DNA from: Myoxocephalus aenaeus
Taxonomy: Eukaryota > Chordata > Actinopteri > Perciformes > Cottidae
DNA: 64,000 bases
Reading direction: 5' to 3'
Assembly: GCA_038501785.1 (NCBI GenBank)
Contig: JBAMJR010000031.1
Span: 7,883,501-7,947,500 of the forward strand
A program made the translations under genes and the position numbers. Below, piece after piece: positions 1 through 37,873 of the stretch (position 1 is the first letter of the stretch; the number at the start of each line of letters is the position of its first letter). The notes under the pieces are model-generated. The model did not search any database, was not told where the DNA came from, and saw only the letters and a list, made by a program, of their open reading frames with translations.

Positions 1-762
1 TTCCTTCAAACCGACACAAACAGGAAACTCGTCAGACTTTGTTTGTTGATGAGTAAAAATAATCACTGCGCCGCTCATGTAAATATTGGATTTACTGTGA
101 TTTCATCTTGTAACTTGGCAACAACCCTGTGGCAATATTGCAGAGGTCACACAGCACAAAGCTCTTTGTTTCTGACCATTGCAGCGTCATGGATCTTAAA
201 GCACTGTGCTGTGTTACATTAAACATAATCACTGATGATGCCATGGTTGTGTAAACTGGCTCTTTGTCTTGCAGGGTCCTGAGGCTCACACACTGAACAA
301 AGCCAGGAACTGAGTACACCCAGTAGTAACACTGTTCTCGCTCGTATAGAGCTTTGAATCATTGAAAATACTTTATAAATGTAAGATAAGTAAGAACAAA
401 TGTAATACACCGGTTCTGGAAACATCTACAAAAGACAGCATGTTTGAACCCCTGGCGGTTTAAAGGTTCCGGCCAGAACAAGTCAGAGTATAAACTACAA
501 TGGTGTGTGCTTTTTGGGGGGGGAAATGAGCTGTTTCCTTCACAGGTTTCCGGCCAGGCAGCTATTTACTTACAATGAGAAGGAAAACGTAACAAAGGAA
601 GTGAGACATTTTCACTCTGTGCCTCAAAAGTCAAACTCCAGCAGAGCAGTGGTCAATACAAATGAATGCACAAATGAACCCTTGAAAACAACAAACATGT
701 CCCAATTAAAATCCATATGCTCTCTGTCTTTATCCAAATTCTTTATAAAGACACACACTTAC
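1..762. other. stx2 intron 3, cut by the left edge
   Basis: This stretch lies downstream, on the minus strand, of the third stx2 coding exon, whose donor (gtaagt) reads leftward from position 762. I looked for the next syntaxin exon (the acidic, lysine-rich helix that follows the NP-D/E motif) on the minus strand and did not find it, so the stretch is read as intron. Short open frames here show no family resemblance. Confidence 0.6.
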
Positions 763-1141
763 TGTCATCTGGGTTGGGTGCAGACAGGATCATGCTGTGC
801 ATCTTCCTCACCTCTTCCACTTGGTAGGAGATCTTATCGATGAGTCCTCTGACTTCTTCCACCTGAATCAATCAATAGCACATTAGTGTCTTGAATCATG
901 GCGGCTCCCAAACCTGTGCACATCCTGGAAGTTGCAGTGAAACCCACCCTTCTGAAAAAGCTCTCCATGAAGCCATCTCTGTCCACTGCGACTGTGACAT
1001 CGTCCTCTGCTCGTGGTGTACCCTGTACGGGGGGTGGAAGAAGAAAACATGTGAGTGACTTGTTGTGATGCAAGCATGTTGGACACAGTTAAAGCAAGAA
1101 CACAGACTCACAGCAGTCAGCTCCGTCAGTCGGTCCTTCAT
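763..1141 (-). CDS. stx2: syntaxin 2, first three coding exons (partial)
   Basis: Syntaxin 2 is a plasma-membrane Qa-SNARE that pairs with SNAP-23/25 and VAMP proteins in membrane fusion. Three minus-strand exons join in phase: 1141-1112 (30 nt, starting MKDRLTELTA, donor gtgagt), 1022-948 (75 nt, acceptor gtacag, donor gtgggt, containing a DDVTVAVDRDGFM stretch) and 862-763 (100 nt, donor gtaagt, containing VEEVRGLIDKI and ending SMILSAPNPDD). Together they encode the N-peptide and the first (Ha) helix of the Habc domain. The LTA near the start and the ILSAPNP motif favour syntaxin 2 over syntaxins 1 and 3, and the neighbour adgrd1 agrees with the human gene order. An extra ATG lies in frame at 1144-1142; the family's MKDR/MRDR start favours 1141. 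The SNARE motif and membrane anchor lie off the left edge. Whether this is the teleost a or b copy cannot be told. Confidence 0.88.
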
Positions 1142-2744
1142 CATTCGTCCTTCTGCCCAGATAATTCTAGTATAACACCCGCCGGGTCATCCTGCCAGTC
1201 TCCATGTGTAGAGTAACATTGCTCCAGTTTACTGTGCACTGGGGTCCATGTTGTCGAATAACTGAGATGAGAAACACGGGAGGCCAACGATAGCAGCGTT
1301 ATCAAGGCGGCAGAAAGAGTAACAAAAAGTTGTAATTCTAGCAAAACTAGCACAAAAAAAGAATGTCTACAAATCAGTTGTGAAATAATAAAGGCTCTAC
1401 AACAAAAGTCTAAACTGACGGTGTTTCTGTTCTTTCTGTGTCAATATATCTCACCGCACAGTGCGTAACAGATCCACAATATCTCTCTCTCCGGGACCCG
1501 CCTCTCTCTCTCTCTCCCTCTCTCCCTCTCTCTCTCTCTCTCTCGGGGAGAATCTAGTTCCACCCTCAATTCAATTTGATCGGCCCATCACGATAAGTAA
1601 AAAAACAAGGAAACATGGTTCCTCCATTTTAACTCGACCTAAGTACCACTGTGACACGGTACATGAGTGTTTTGTGGTTGAATACATTGAACATTTTGAT
1701 TTTATTCAGATGACGAATATTAGTTCCCACCACCAGACAGTTATATGAGAAGGTTTAAATAATAGATAAACACGAATCTGTTGGCAAGCTAACCACACGG
1801 TGTCAGTGTTTGACTTGATATGTATGCAAGTTGGCCTTGGCAGCTTGTAACGGGACAATAAGGGGTTCTGATGACTCCTCCACCTGTTGGTTTCCTCCTA
1901 ACCATCAGTGTTTCCCTGGCAAAAAGTAACACAAGAAAACACCAACAGTGACCATCATCTCTTTTGATAGATATGACATTCTTACGAGTATTTAGTAAAT
2001 GTATGAGTGGTTTAAAAGAAGGCTAACTAAACCCTCCAGGTCACTCCTAAACATTATATTTATATATTGTAATAATTTGTATAATACATCTCTGCGATCT
2101 CTGAGTCTGCCAGAGCGTCATTGTTGTGTCCCTGTTGTTCCCATGAGTCCTGGGTGTTGTCCTGTAATTTAAACCAATATTGAAACTACTCCGGAGTCCA
2201 CATGTTAATGCGCATCGTTTATCTAAACAGCATTTTGGATCGCATACTGCAGATCCATCATTCAATTACGCACAAGTAAAATGCCGTTTACGCACAGTTC
2301 CATCGCCCCTCCTCAGAAGATCCAAAAATGACATCACGCTTTACAATTCCCACGTTCGGTCCAACAAGCCAGTACGTAGCTTCTCTGCTTCTTGCCATTT
2401 CCAGATGCAGCCACAGAAACTCAAAGCAGCAAGTAATAGTTCACTGTAGGAGACACGATCACGGATTACGGTTTTCTGGATGGAAGTTGGTGTTCAGATT
2501 TTTATCATGAGAAGAGAAACTTCTAAAGTTGTTCTGCTCATGCCAGAAGACTAAATTGATTCTTCTTTTTTTGGTTTTGTTCTAGTACTGTTTATTATGT
2601 ATCTGGATTTTTAAGTTTGGAAACTGGACTGATCAAAAGTTTTCATCTCTTGGAATAATGAGTGACTCCACCTGGATTCATCTTTATTTGGGGGTTTAAC
2701 CGCTGTTTTAGAAAAGACTGTACATGGTACATTTGACCAAAGAT
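1142..2744. other. Intergenic region with divergent 5' ends of stx2 and adgrd1
   Basis: This stretch separates the minus-strand stx2 start from the plus-strand adgrd1 start, so both 5' untranslated regions and promoters should lie here. I see no convincing TATA box or strong CpG island and no further coding exon. In human the RAN gene lies between the two (from memory); no RAN-like coding sequence is visible. The only notable simple sequence is the CT tract at 1501-1544. Confidence 0.5.
1501..1544. repeat. (CT)n microsatellite
   Basis: A pyrimidine tract of CT dinucleotides with two CCCT interruptions. It lies upstream of the stx2 start, so on the stx2 strand it reads as a GA tract. Confidence 0.9.
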
Positions 2745-29505
<26,761 letters not shown>

Positions 29506-29954
29506 AATCATTTCTGTCTGTGGCAGGAGAGCAATCTGCAGCTCACGAGTGTAGAATGACAAACACTGGCCAGAGTATTCTCCCACTATGTTATGCAATG
29601 AATTGAACACTCAGCCACTCAAGTGAAAGTGATACTAAAGGAGATGTTGTGTAGCTGAATAATAGCTTCACCTTTAAAGACAAACAGACTGTCAGGACTG
29701 TGCCTTATTGTTGTCTCATAAAAACATATTGTGTTCCCAAAAACCAGAGCAGGGATTTCTGAGGAGGTCAGTGAGAGTCTTAGCATCCAGGAGTGCAGTG
29801 CAGGGTCTGGTGAAAACGCTCTGTGTAGTGGGGCGTCTGGAATTGTCTGTTGCAAGGCCCTTCTGTATATTGCAGTTGATTTACTAATTGGCAAGATTTT
29901 ATGTCACAACATTTTTGAAATTTTAGAAAATACCCTTATTTAATTTCTTGCTGA

Positions 29955-30290
29955 GAGACGAAAAGATTGATACCACCTTTAAGTCTGTTCAGTGAATATT
30001 AAGCCACTACCAGCAGCTAATTAGCTAAGCTTAGCTTAGTACAAAGAATGGAAACAGCTAACCTGCCTCTGTCAATAATTATTATACATCATATAACAAA
30101 ACAGACGTGTAAAATGACACATTATGGATTATCGGTTATGTGCCCAACTGGCTATCTATTTCCCCTGTTTACATAATTTGTGCCCAACTAAACTACGGCA
30201 ATCTGCTGCTGGCAGCCTATTTAACGTACAGCCATGAGAATAGTAGCAACCTTTTCGTCAAACTCTCTGCTTTAATTTACTTGCAGAAAA
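29955..30290 (+). repeat. Dispersed percomorph repeat, copy B, in the adgrd1 3' UTR
   Basis: The stretch has the same order of motifs as copy A at 15700-16030: CAGCTAATTAGCTAAGC, TTAGCTTAGTACAAAGA, GGAAACAGCTAACCTG, CAGCCTATTTAACGTAC and TCAAACTCTCTGC. It is more diverged and has no coding capacity. Being inside the 3' UTR, it would be part of the mature adgrd1 message. Confidence 0.55.
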
Positions 30291-31157
30291 TGTAACATTA
30301 GAGAGAATAAGTCATTTCAGGGTATGGTCGGTTACAAATAGGCTATATAAACTTGGATAGAAAAAAACAAGGAAAACAGTACATTTTCCTTAAATTGTGT
30401 TCGATTTGTACCTTAAAAATAAAGACATAATGATTTCACTAGCTGTTAAGAGTATTCATTATCATAAACGAGAAATTACTTATTTTACGTGGATACACTT
30501 CTCCAAGATTCACCTGGTTCATGCAGCTTTAATCCAATGTTGGGGACAGCGAAACACAACAACTGCATGATATCAATGGATGAAGCAGCAATTGTAATTC
30601 TGATATAATGTATTTATTTATTTTGTGATTCTGTATCATTTCTTATTCAAAGTATCACAGCTTAACAATCGGTAGATTCTCATGTTAAATTCTGTGTTTA
30701 TTTGTGTGTTTTCTGAAATGAACTGGTATATTTGCAGTACCTCACATCTTAGTAAGCTGCAGTTTGTTATGCTTTTTGAGGAATAGTCAATACTGGTTGT
30801 GTGTTTTGGACAAAATTCTGTGAAGTTTTATTGTGTCTTTAGCTATTTCTGTTGCTAATTTCTTTTACATTTTCATAACTTTTTTGTACAATGAAATATG
30901 TTCTACAACAGAGGGACTTGATAAGGTTTTTTTTTCTTTTTTCTTAAATACTGTGAGAATGGAGAAAGATGGCAAATTTAAAATGTCATTGATCTTACAC
31001 TGTACCAACATTAAGTTTCCTAAAACAGGATTTACTGTAAGTCACTCTGCGCTCACTTTTCATGTCAAATTTCATGTTAAATATTTCAATATTTCTATGC
31101 TTGTATGGCCTTGATTGTTGTTTTATGGTACTTTGGTTTGTGCTTCCAATTATCTTT

Positions 31158-31163
31158 AATAAA
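31158..31163 (+). terminator. Likely adgrd1 poly(A) signal
   Basis: AATAAA at the end of a 1.7-kb 3' UTR, about 20 nt before a T-rich stretch. It is the last good signal before the AT microsatellite and the ulk1 promoter. Confidence 0.6.
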
Positions 31164-31247
31164 AAACGTTTATGACAAGAATTCTGCATCATTTTCATTA
31201 CATGCCCTTCACCATTATGTTAATATTTGTATATAGCTACTGTATAA

Positions 31248-31250
<3 letters not shown>

Positions 31251-31312
<62 letters not shown>
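31251..31312. repeat. (TA)n microsatellite
   Basis: About 60 nt of TA dinucleotides between the adgrd1 poly(A) signal and the ulk1 5' region, followed by a short CA run. Confidence 0.95.
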
Positions 31313-31313
<1 letters not shown>

Positions 31314-31489
31314 GACACACACACACATTGTGTATAAAGTATATCTATCTGCTAACACCATTATTCTATTTTCAGAAAATAGTTCCTTCTTGATATAACA
31401 TTTATAATTAAGTCTTAGCTGATCTTAGCCAAATTAAGACATTGAATTACAAGTTTACGAGGTGTCCCTGAATGCGCCATCATCGAACC

Positions 31490-31570
31490 GCTGCCTGTCT
31501 GTCTGCGCATGCTCGGCGAGAGATATGAATAACTCTAGCGCATGGCTAGAAAGGTGAGTAAGACCATAAT
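31490..31570 (+). promoter_or_regulatory. Candidate ulk1 promoter/5' UTR with an NRF1-like site
   Basis: A locally CpG-rich stretch carries TGCGCATGC at 31504-31512, a good match to the NRF1 core. It is followed by AAG|gtgagt at 31551-31559, a consensus splice donor. An acceptor (gtttcag) at 31865 could close a 5' UTR intron before the ATG at 31925. I found no TATA box. The assignment is by position and motif only. Confidence 0.4.
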
Positions 31571-31924
31571 ATCTGACCTCAGTGTTTCAAAACAAACAGT
31601 ACTGACGTGAGCTTTTAACTTGTACTGGATCTAGAAAAGTAACAGGGAGTCATTTTTAACTTCAAGCACAGTGAGTCGCTAATATTTTTGTTTGGATACA
31701 GTTCTTTATCCCTACGACTTTTTGTGTTGACAGAAACTTCGGTATGTTGTCATCGATATTTCCTTCGAGTATGAGGCTTGTCACATGTGAAGACAGCATT
31801 TTCCATCAATGAAATGGGATTTACCGGTACGAGGGAATTGTCGTGGGACTGTACGTCTGTTTCAGCTGGAAAATCAACCCTTTGAACCCGCTTGGATACT
31901 TGAACGCGTTTATTTTTATTATTC

Positions 31925-34900
31925 ATGGAGACTGTTGGGAAGTTTGAGTTCAACAGGAAAAACCTGATAGGACATGGTGCCTTTGCAGTTGTGTTCAAAG
32001 GCAGACATAAAGAGGTAACTTTTACAGTCTTGTTGAGTCTTGTGTTGATACGTGGAAGACTTGTGTATTATATTCTACTTTTGTTTTACTTTTCAAGAAA
32101 CGTGACTGGGTAGTTGCTGTAAAATGTATCAACAAGAAGAACTTGGCCAAATCGCAGTCTTTGCTTGGTAAAGAAATCAAAATATTGAAGGTACTAAGAT
32201 GACTTTAAATGTTGCCACACATTTGGTTCCAGTCTCTCTGTGTAGCTTTGAGCTAACATGTTTTTCCCACCTCCTCTAGGAACTCAGACATGAAAACATT
32301 GTCAGACTTCTTGACTATCAGGTAAATACGGTTTGTCTTCTCTTTCCCCTCCCTCCTCTCACACACATCAGCACAGACCTATGCTCTGTAACCACACCTG
32401 CAACATTGTTGACTTTGCTGCCACATGTTGCCACAACATTGAACATCACGTGCACATGTGATGCACATTTGGTTGTTAGCTGTTGTAGATTTGTTATGGG
32501 GTCGTGACCTCAATGACTTGAAGTGGTTCTGCAGTTTATTATTTCTTTCTTCAAACATTCTAAAAGATTAAAAACTTGTTGTATGGCGGCTTTATTAGGA
32601 CGATATTGATGTATCACTGCTCACCATATGCCTTAGACTAAATTAATATCCAGACAATTAACTGATGTGAGTTTGCGTGAGTCTCCGCTTTCCTCTTCTC
32701 ACCTTACTGACACCTGCAAGACACCAGACAGGGGTGAGCGGATCTCGCACTACTCCTGACAGATGACAGGGTGCAGCCGGTTAAACAATGGCTTATTAAG
32801 CACAGACTGTGAGTACGTAGCGTCTCACAGCTGACACACAGCAGCAGGCAAGGCCCAGTACTTTTAAATGATACGTTCTAGGTCAGGCTGCAGGATCCTT
32901 TTGTTGACAGCAAAGTGTGAATTTACCTATCCTCAGCACAACCTGCTCTCTCTGTTTTCTGTTATAGGGACACGCACTGCATCGTATAACCAGTGTTATT
33001 TGTACAAAAGTACGAATGATTGAGTTTCACTCAAATATCAAAAAGAAGCAATTAGCTCCCCCACTCATTACGTCAATCGGGTGGATTGACAACTTAAATG
33101 TCTTTTTTCCTCCACCCCGTGTCACATCACCGCTCTGTGACTTTTTAAAATGGAACTCGGGAGGGGTCCTTAATGATTCAGGGGGGCAGGACTGGACAGG
33201 GGCCATGACGGGGTACAGTTTCAGGCCCCTGGGTTGGCTGTTGTCAGAGGGCCCAGAGTTTCGCTGCTGGTGACATGCCAGAAAGAGTCAGCTCAGTCTA
33301 AGAAATGAGCTGGTGTCACTTGTTGTGTCATTTGGGGCACAGCCGCCAAGACAATGATTGATTGTTGGAGTAAATCCTAATTCCCCATATCTCCAAATTA
33401 AATAGATTATATTTATAGACTTGAATATATATTTACACTGTATTCGAGTAACCAAAGCTTTTTTTTATCAACAGGAAATAGGAGGGTGTGTGTATCTTGT
33501 CATGGAGGTGAGTTTCGTTAGAAATGTCTGTCTGGTCTGTGAGAATGGAAATGCAAATCACTAAACATTGCAGCATTGCAAAGGTGTCTAATAAGACTTG
33601 CCTATCTCATCTTTTCAGTACTGCAATGGAGGCGACCTGGCAGAGTACCTTCACTGTAAGTTTGCTACATCCTGCAGGTCTAAATATAGCTCACGTCTCA
33701 CTACTGTAAAGTTTTCTGTTTCACCTGCAGTCAAAGCAAAACAATTGGGACATTCACACCACTCCTCACTGTTGCATCAGAGGGTCAAACTTAGAGTTTG
33801 TTAGCTGTAAACATGTTTGGAGCAGCTTACTGTTGTACTGGCAGGTCAGTTTGGCTTTTAAGAGGCTTGGCTAAGCTTTTTCAGTATTTTGGATGAATAA
33901 TAGGATTTTGAGGCGGCAGAGCAGAACGAACCTAGAATTCAGGTTTCAGGTTCCAACAGGTCAATGGGTAAATTATCCCTAATACTAATACTCCCAAGAG
34001 CTTAACCCAGATCAAACTAAACCCCTAGAAGTGATTGTGATGTTTTTTTTTCTCCCTACAAATGATGTAGAAGCTAGTTATAAGTTGTCCAAAATAACTC
34101 CCAGCTTTTCTTTTTGAGTTCATTGGGTTTAAGAGCACCACGTGATTTCAACACATTTGAAATCTCAGAATGATATAAAAACTTTTCTCACTAGTCTATC
34201 TTGCTGAAAATGTTCCTGCTTCAAGTTTCAAACCCTGCTCCAAGATACCATGACGCAGCTGAGTGCATGGAGTTGATTTTTCTCAGGCCTAGTTCACCTC
34301 TGTGGTGTCTATTTAAATGTGGATCATCTGTCTAATTCTGTCACCTCGCCAGCGTCTCTTATTTTGAAGACTGGCCCATTCTGTGTCCCTGCCAAGGCGG
34401 CACATCCAGCTATTTACAGCACAACAGTCAGTCACACTTGGCAAGGTTCACGGAGCACCCACATGACCTCACCCATCTGCCACTCACTTATCCCCTGTGC
34501 TCCGATGGAAAAACACTGCAGCTAGAAATACTGAATGTCCTGGGAAGGTAGTGGGTGGTGTGAGCGTGTCAGACGGCCCTGACATTAATATCCAAATGAA
34601 GCCCCCTCGTAAACAAAATTCTCTTCCACAAAGTTTGACAGCTGATGTGATTAGAGTTTTTCACGTTTTAAAAGCTATAGCTTGGAAATATTTATGAAAT
34701 AGTACTGGTTAATGTTCTATTGATTGACTAATCTTTTAATCTCTAATAACATCTGGACACTAATACGCTACAATAACCTTTTAACCAAGTTTACTAGTTG
34801 TCCTTTATGCTTGTTAGCATCACAACATTATTAAATCTTCCTATTTAACAAATGATAATTTAGTTTTTTACTATTCATTTTGTATTACATCAGGCTCTGG

Positions 34901-36242
34901 TAACTATTGTTCTTTATATGTTCTATATAAAACAGTTAATCCTAGAACAAGGTGTGTTTGTTTTTTTCCATACCTTTACCTCTTCACCTGTTTCTAGGTA
35001 CCATGCAATATGATGACCCTTGTATTAACTGCCATGCTAATCTTTTTATATTCATCCCTCTGAACCTCAGCTAAGGGCACATTAAGTGAGGACACCATCC
35101 GCGTATTCCTGCAGCAGATCGGTCAGGCCATGAAGGTCTTGCAGAGCAAAGACATCCTCCACAGAGACCTCAAACCTCAGAACATCTTGCTCTGCCACCC
35201 AGAGGGGCGCAGGTCCAGCCCCATCAATACTTCTATTAAGATAGGTAATGACTTCACTCAGCAGAGTATTAGAAGAAGTACAATATGTCTTTGGAAATGT
35301 GTTGGTTAGTTAAATTCTTACTGAACATACTGTATGTCCCTCACTTTTTTACTCCCCCTCCAGCTGATTTCGGGTTTGCCCGTCATCTTCAGACGAACAC
35401 TATGGCAGCCACGCTGTGTGGCTCACCCATGTACATGGTGAGTGTTATGAGTTTTTTGCACCAACAAGTAAAATGTCACCGTGTCTCTAAGCTGTGTTTG
35501 TCTGGACACAGGCTCCTGAGGTCATCATGTCCCAGAACTATGATGCCAAGGCTGATCTATGGAGCATAGGTACCATTGTGTACCAGTGTCTGACTGGAAA
35601 GGCTCCATTTCATGTGAGTACAAATACACATGCAGATTCACTTAAGTCCCTTACAAAATTACAAAGTCATGAAATTGTTTTGCTTTACTTCCTAGAAACA
35701 CAGACTCATGATTATCAACACGCAACATGATACATCCGTTTCACAACACAGAAAAACACATGATCTACAAAACAACCAATAAACACCACCTGCTGGCTGT
35801 TGACACTGATCTCCAGTGTTATTAGTTGGAAAATGCAGGAACAGCTTGGTTGTTTACAGATGGGGTGCATACGGAAATGGCTGCGAGCCATTTCCCCCAA
35901 CCCAAAGCAAATATTGTTTCACAGCTCTTGGTCTTACTTTCTGCTGTTCACGTGGCTGCTCAGGTGACACTGTTCGTTGAATATTTCTTCTTTATTTATG
36001 TATAGACACATATAATGTCTTGTCTCTTATTTGGTCCCTTCTTTGTCTGAAGTCCATTGTATCCCCATATATACTGTATGCAGTTCATGAAGAAGAAACA
36101 CTTGACCTTTTGTACATTTTGAGGTTATTTATGTTGCAGTTTCCTTGAAAGCATTTTCCTTGAGAATGCGAGGCAAGATTGACTTCTATTTCTGTCATGC
36201 AGGTCTGTGAGTTGAGATAGGTCCAAGGGTCAGTGTGAGGTT

Positions 36243-36289
<47 letters not shown>

Positions 36290-37873
36290 GTGTTTACTTA
36301 GCTGGTTAACGGGCATCTCCAAGCATTCCACTTTGCCCTTGGTGGGATCATCAAACACCCACATATTATTCATGTGGCATAATTTGTTTTTGTAGATTTT
36401 TATTAATGTAGTCAAATAAATAGTCATACGTACCCCTGTTATATATTCACTTGGTTGTTTGTAAGGATGCAGATGCATTCATTTGCACATCATATTGTGT
36501 GTTTGCATATAAACGCTTATTTTCAAGTGTAACTCCTGTTCCTGGTCTTTGTGTAGGCCAGCACGCCGCAGGAGCTCCGTCTGTTTTATGAAAGCAACAT
36601 GACCGTCTTACCCAGGTTAGTGGACGACCCCACGCCAACACACATCTGTACAATACACACACAATACGCACAGGAAGATGATAAGAGGAGGGTGTAAACG
36701 GGCATTATAGTGAGAGCTGTCTTCTCTGCACTCAGTTTGCTGATGAATTACTGTGTGTATGTGTATGCACATGGAGAGTTTAGCACTCAATAAATCCCAT
36801 ACCGCCACTAAAAATAGTCCTAATGTGAAAGACTCATATACAGACACCTAACGGGGCCAATCATCTGGAACTTTTGTCCACCTCACACAGTTAATATTTG
36901 AAAATCTAACAAATGTATGAGGCTAAATCAAGTGTCCTGCCAATGATATACAGTACTTCTCTGTATGAGATATTGTTCATGTGTAAAGTGAATCTCTATA
37001 TCTCTGCCTTAATCTCAGTTGACAAAGGCCTTTACAGTTATTTCGCTTGGCTATTTTAAGTCATTTTGAACACTTAAGCCGACATGCATTGAAAGCAAAG
37101 GGGTTTCAGAGAGTTGTTTTCGCACTGTTTTTATGGTGTACTTTTCCAGTTTGTTTGGCTCGCGGCCATGCTTATCTTTTGCAGTGATAAGGTGCAGCAT
37201 TAGGGGGCATGGTTTGTTGTTTTCTTGTCATTCTATATATAACCTGCTCCAAGTTGCCAGCTATTAACCTGTACGTGTATCATTTTCCACATGACCCACA
37301 TAGCTCCATGCAGATTTAAACACACACGCGCACACACACACAAACATACACTGTCTCTACTGACTCAGTGTCATGATGCCCTGAGGTTTGGAAGTGAAGC
37401 CGTGAATTAGATAAAATATTTCACACATTTTACAGCTCACTCACAATTTATGAAACACAAGAGACCTAAATATTATTAATTTTAAGACCACATATATCGT
37501 GCAAACACAGTGAATACACAAAATCAGCAAGTTCAAAATATGACTATAATAATCGATAAATATAATATCAACATGAAGGCTCCACATACAACAGTGTATA
37601 AAGCTGATTGCAGAAATTAACCTAAACAATGATTCCACCTCTTTTCCCAGCATCCCAAAGGAGACTTCTTCTAACCTAAGACACTTACTGTTGGGGCTGC
37701 TGCAGAGAAACCACAAAGAACGGATCGGCTTTGGTGAGCCTCTTCTCTTTATAATTCAGAAACTCCTTTCATAATTACATTTTTTAAAAGCCTCTCTTAC
37801 ATCTTAATCATTACATTTGCAGATGAGTTTTTCCACCATCCTTTCTTGGAGACGAGCTCATCCACAAAGAAAT
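31925..37873 (+). CDS. ulk1: ulk1 exons 1-11: protein kinase domain
   Basis: Eleven exons encode residues 1 to about 280. The glycine loop is GHGAFAVVFKG and the catalytic lysine is K39 in VAVKCINKKN. HRD is at 129-131 in HRDLKPQN, DFG at 158-160 in ADFGFARHL, and the activation-loop threonine is T173 in MAATLCGSP (human T180). APE is at 182-184, spanning the exon 7/8 junction, and the domain ends FDEFFHHPFLE. All catalytic residues are present, so the kinase should be active. The start METVGKFEF is the family start without the short human N-terminal extension. Introns 3 (1.15 kb), 5 (1.4 kb), 8 (0.9 kb) and 9 (1.0 kb) show no other gene. Confidence 0.95.

Larger units (their letters stand above)
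29506..31185 (+). other. adgrd1: adgrd1 3' untranslated region
   Basis: About 1.7 kb of non-coding sequence follows the stop, up to the best poly(A) signal. It includes a dispersed repeat at 29955-30290. An alternative AATAAA lies at 30418-30423 and would give a shorter transcript. Confidence 0.6.

Noticed and set aside
36230..36478. Minus-strand frame with a long His run
   Set aside because: Generated by the ATG trinucleotide repeat in a ulk1 intron.
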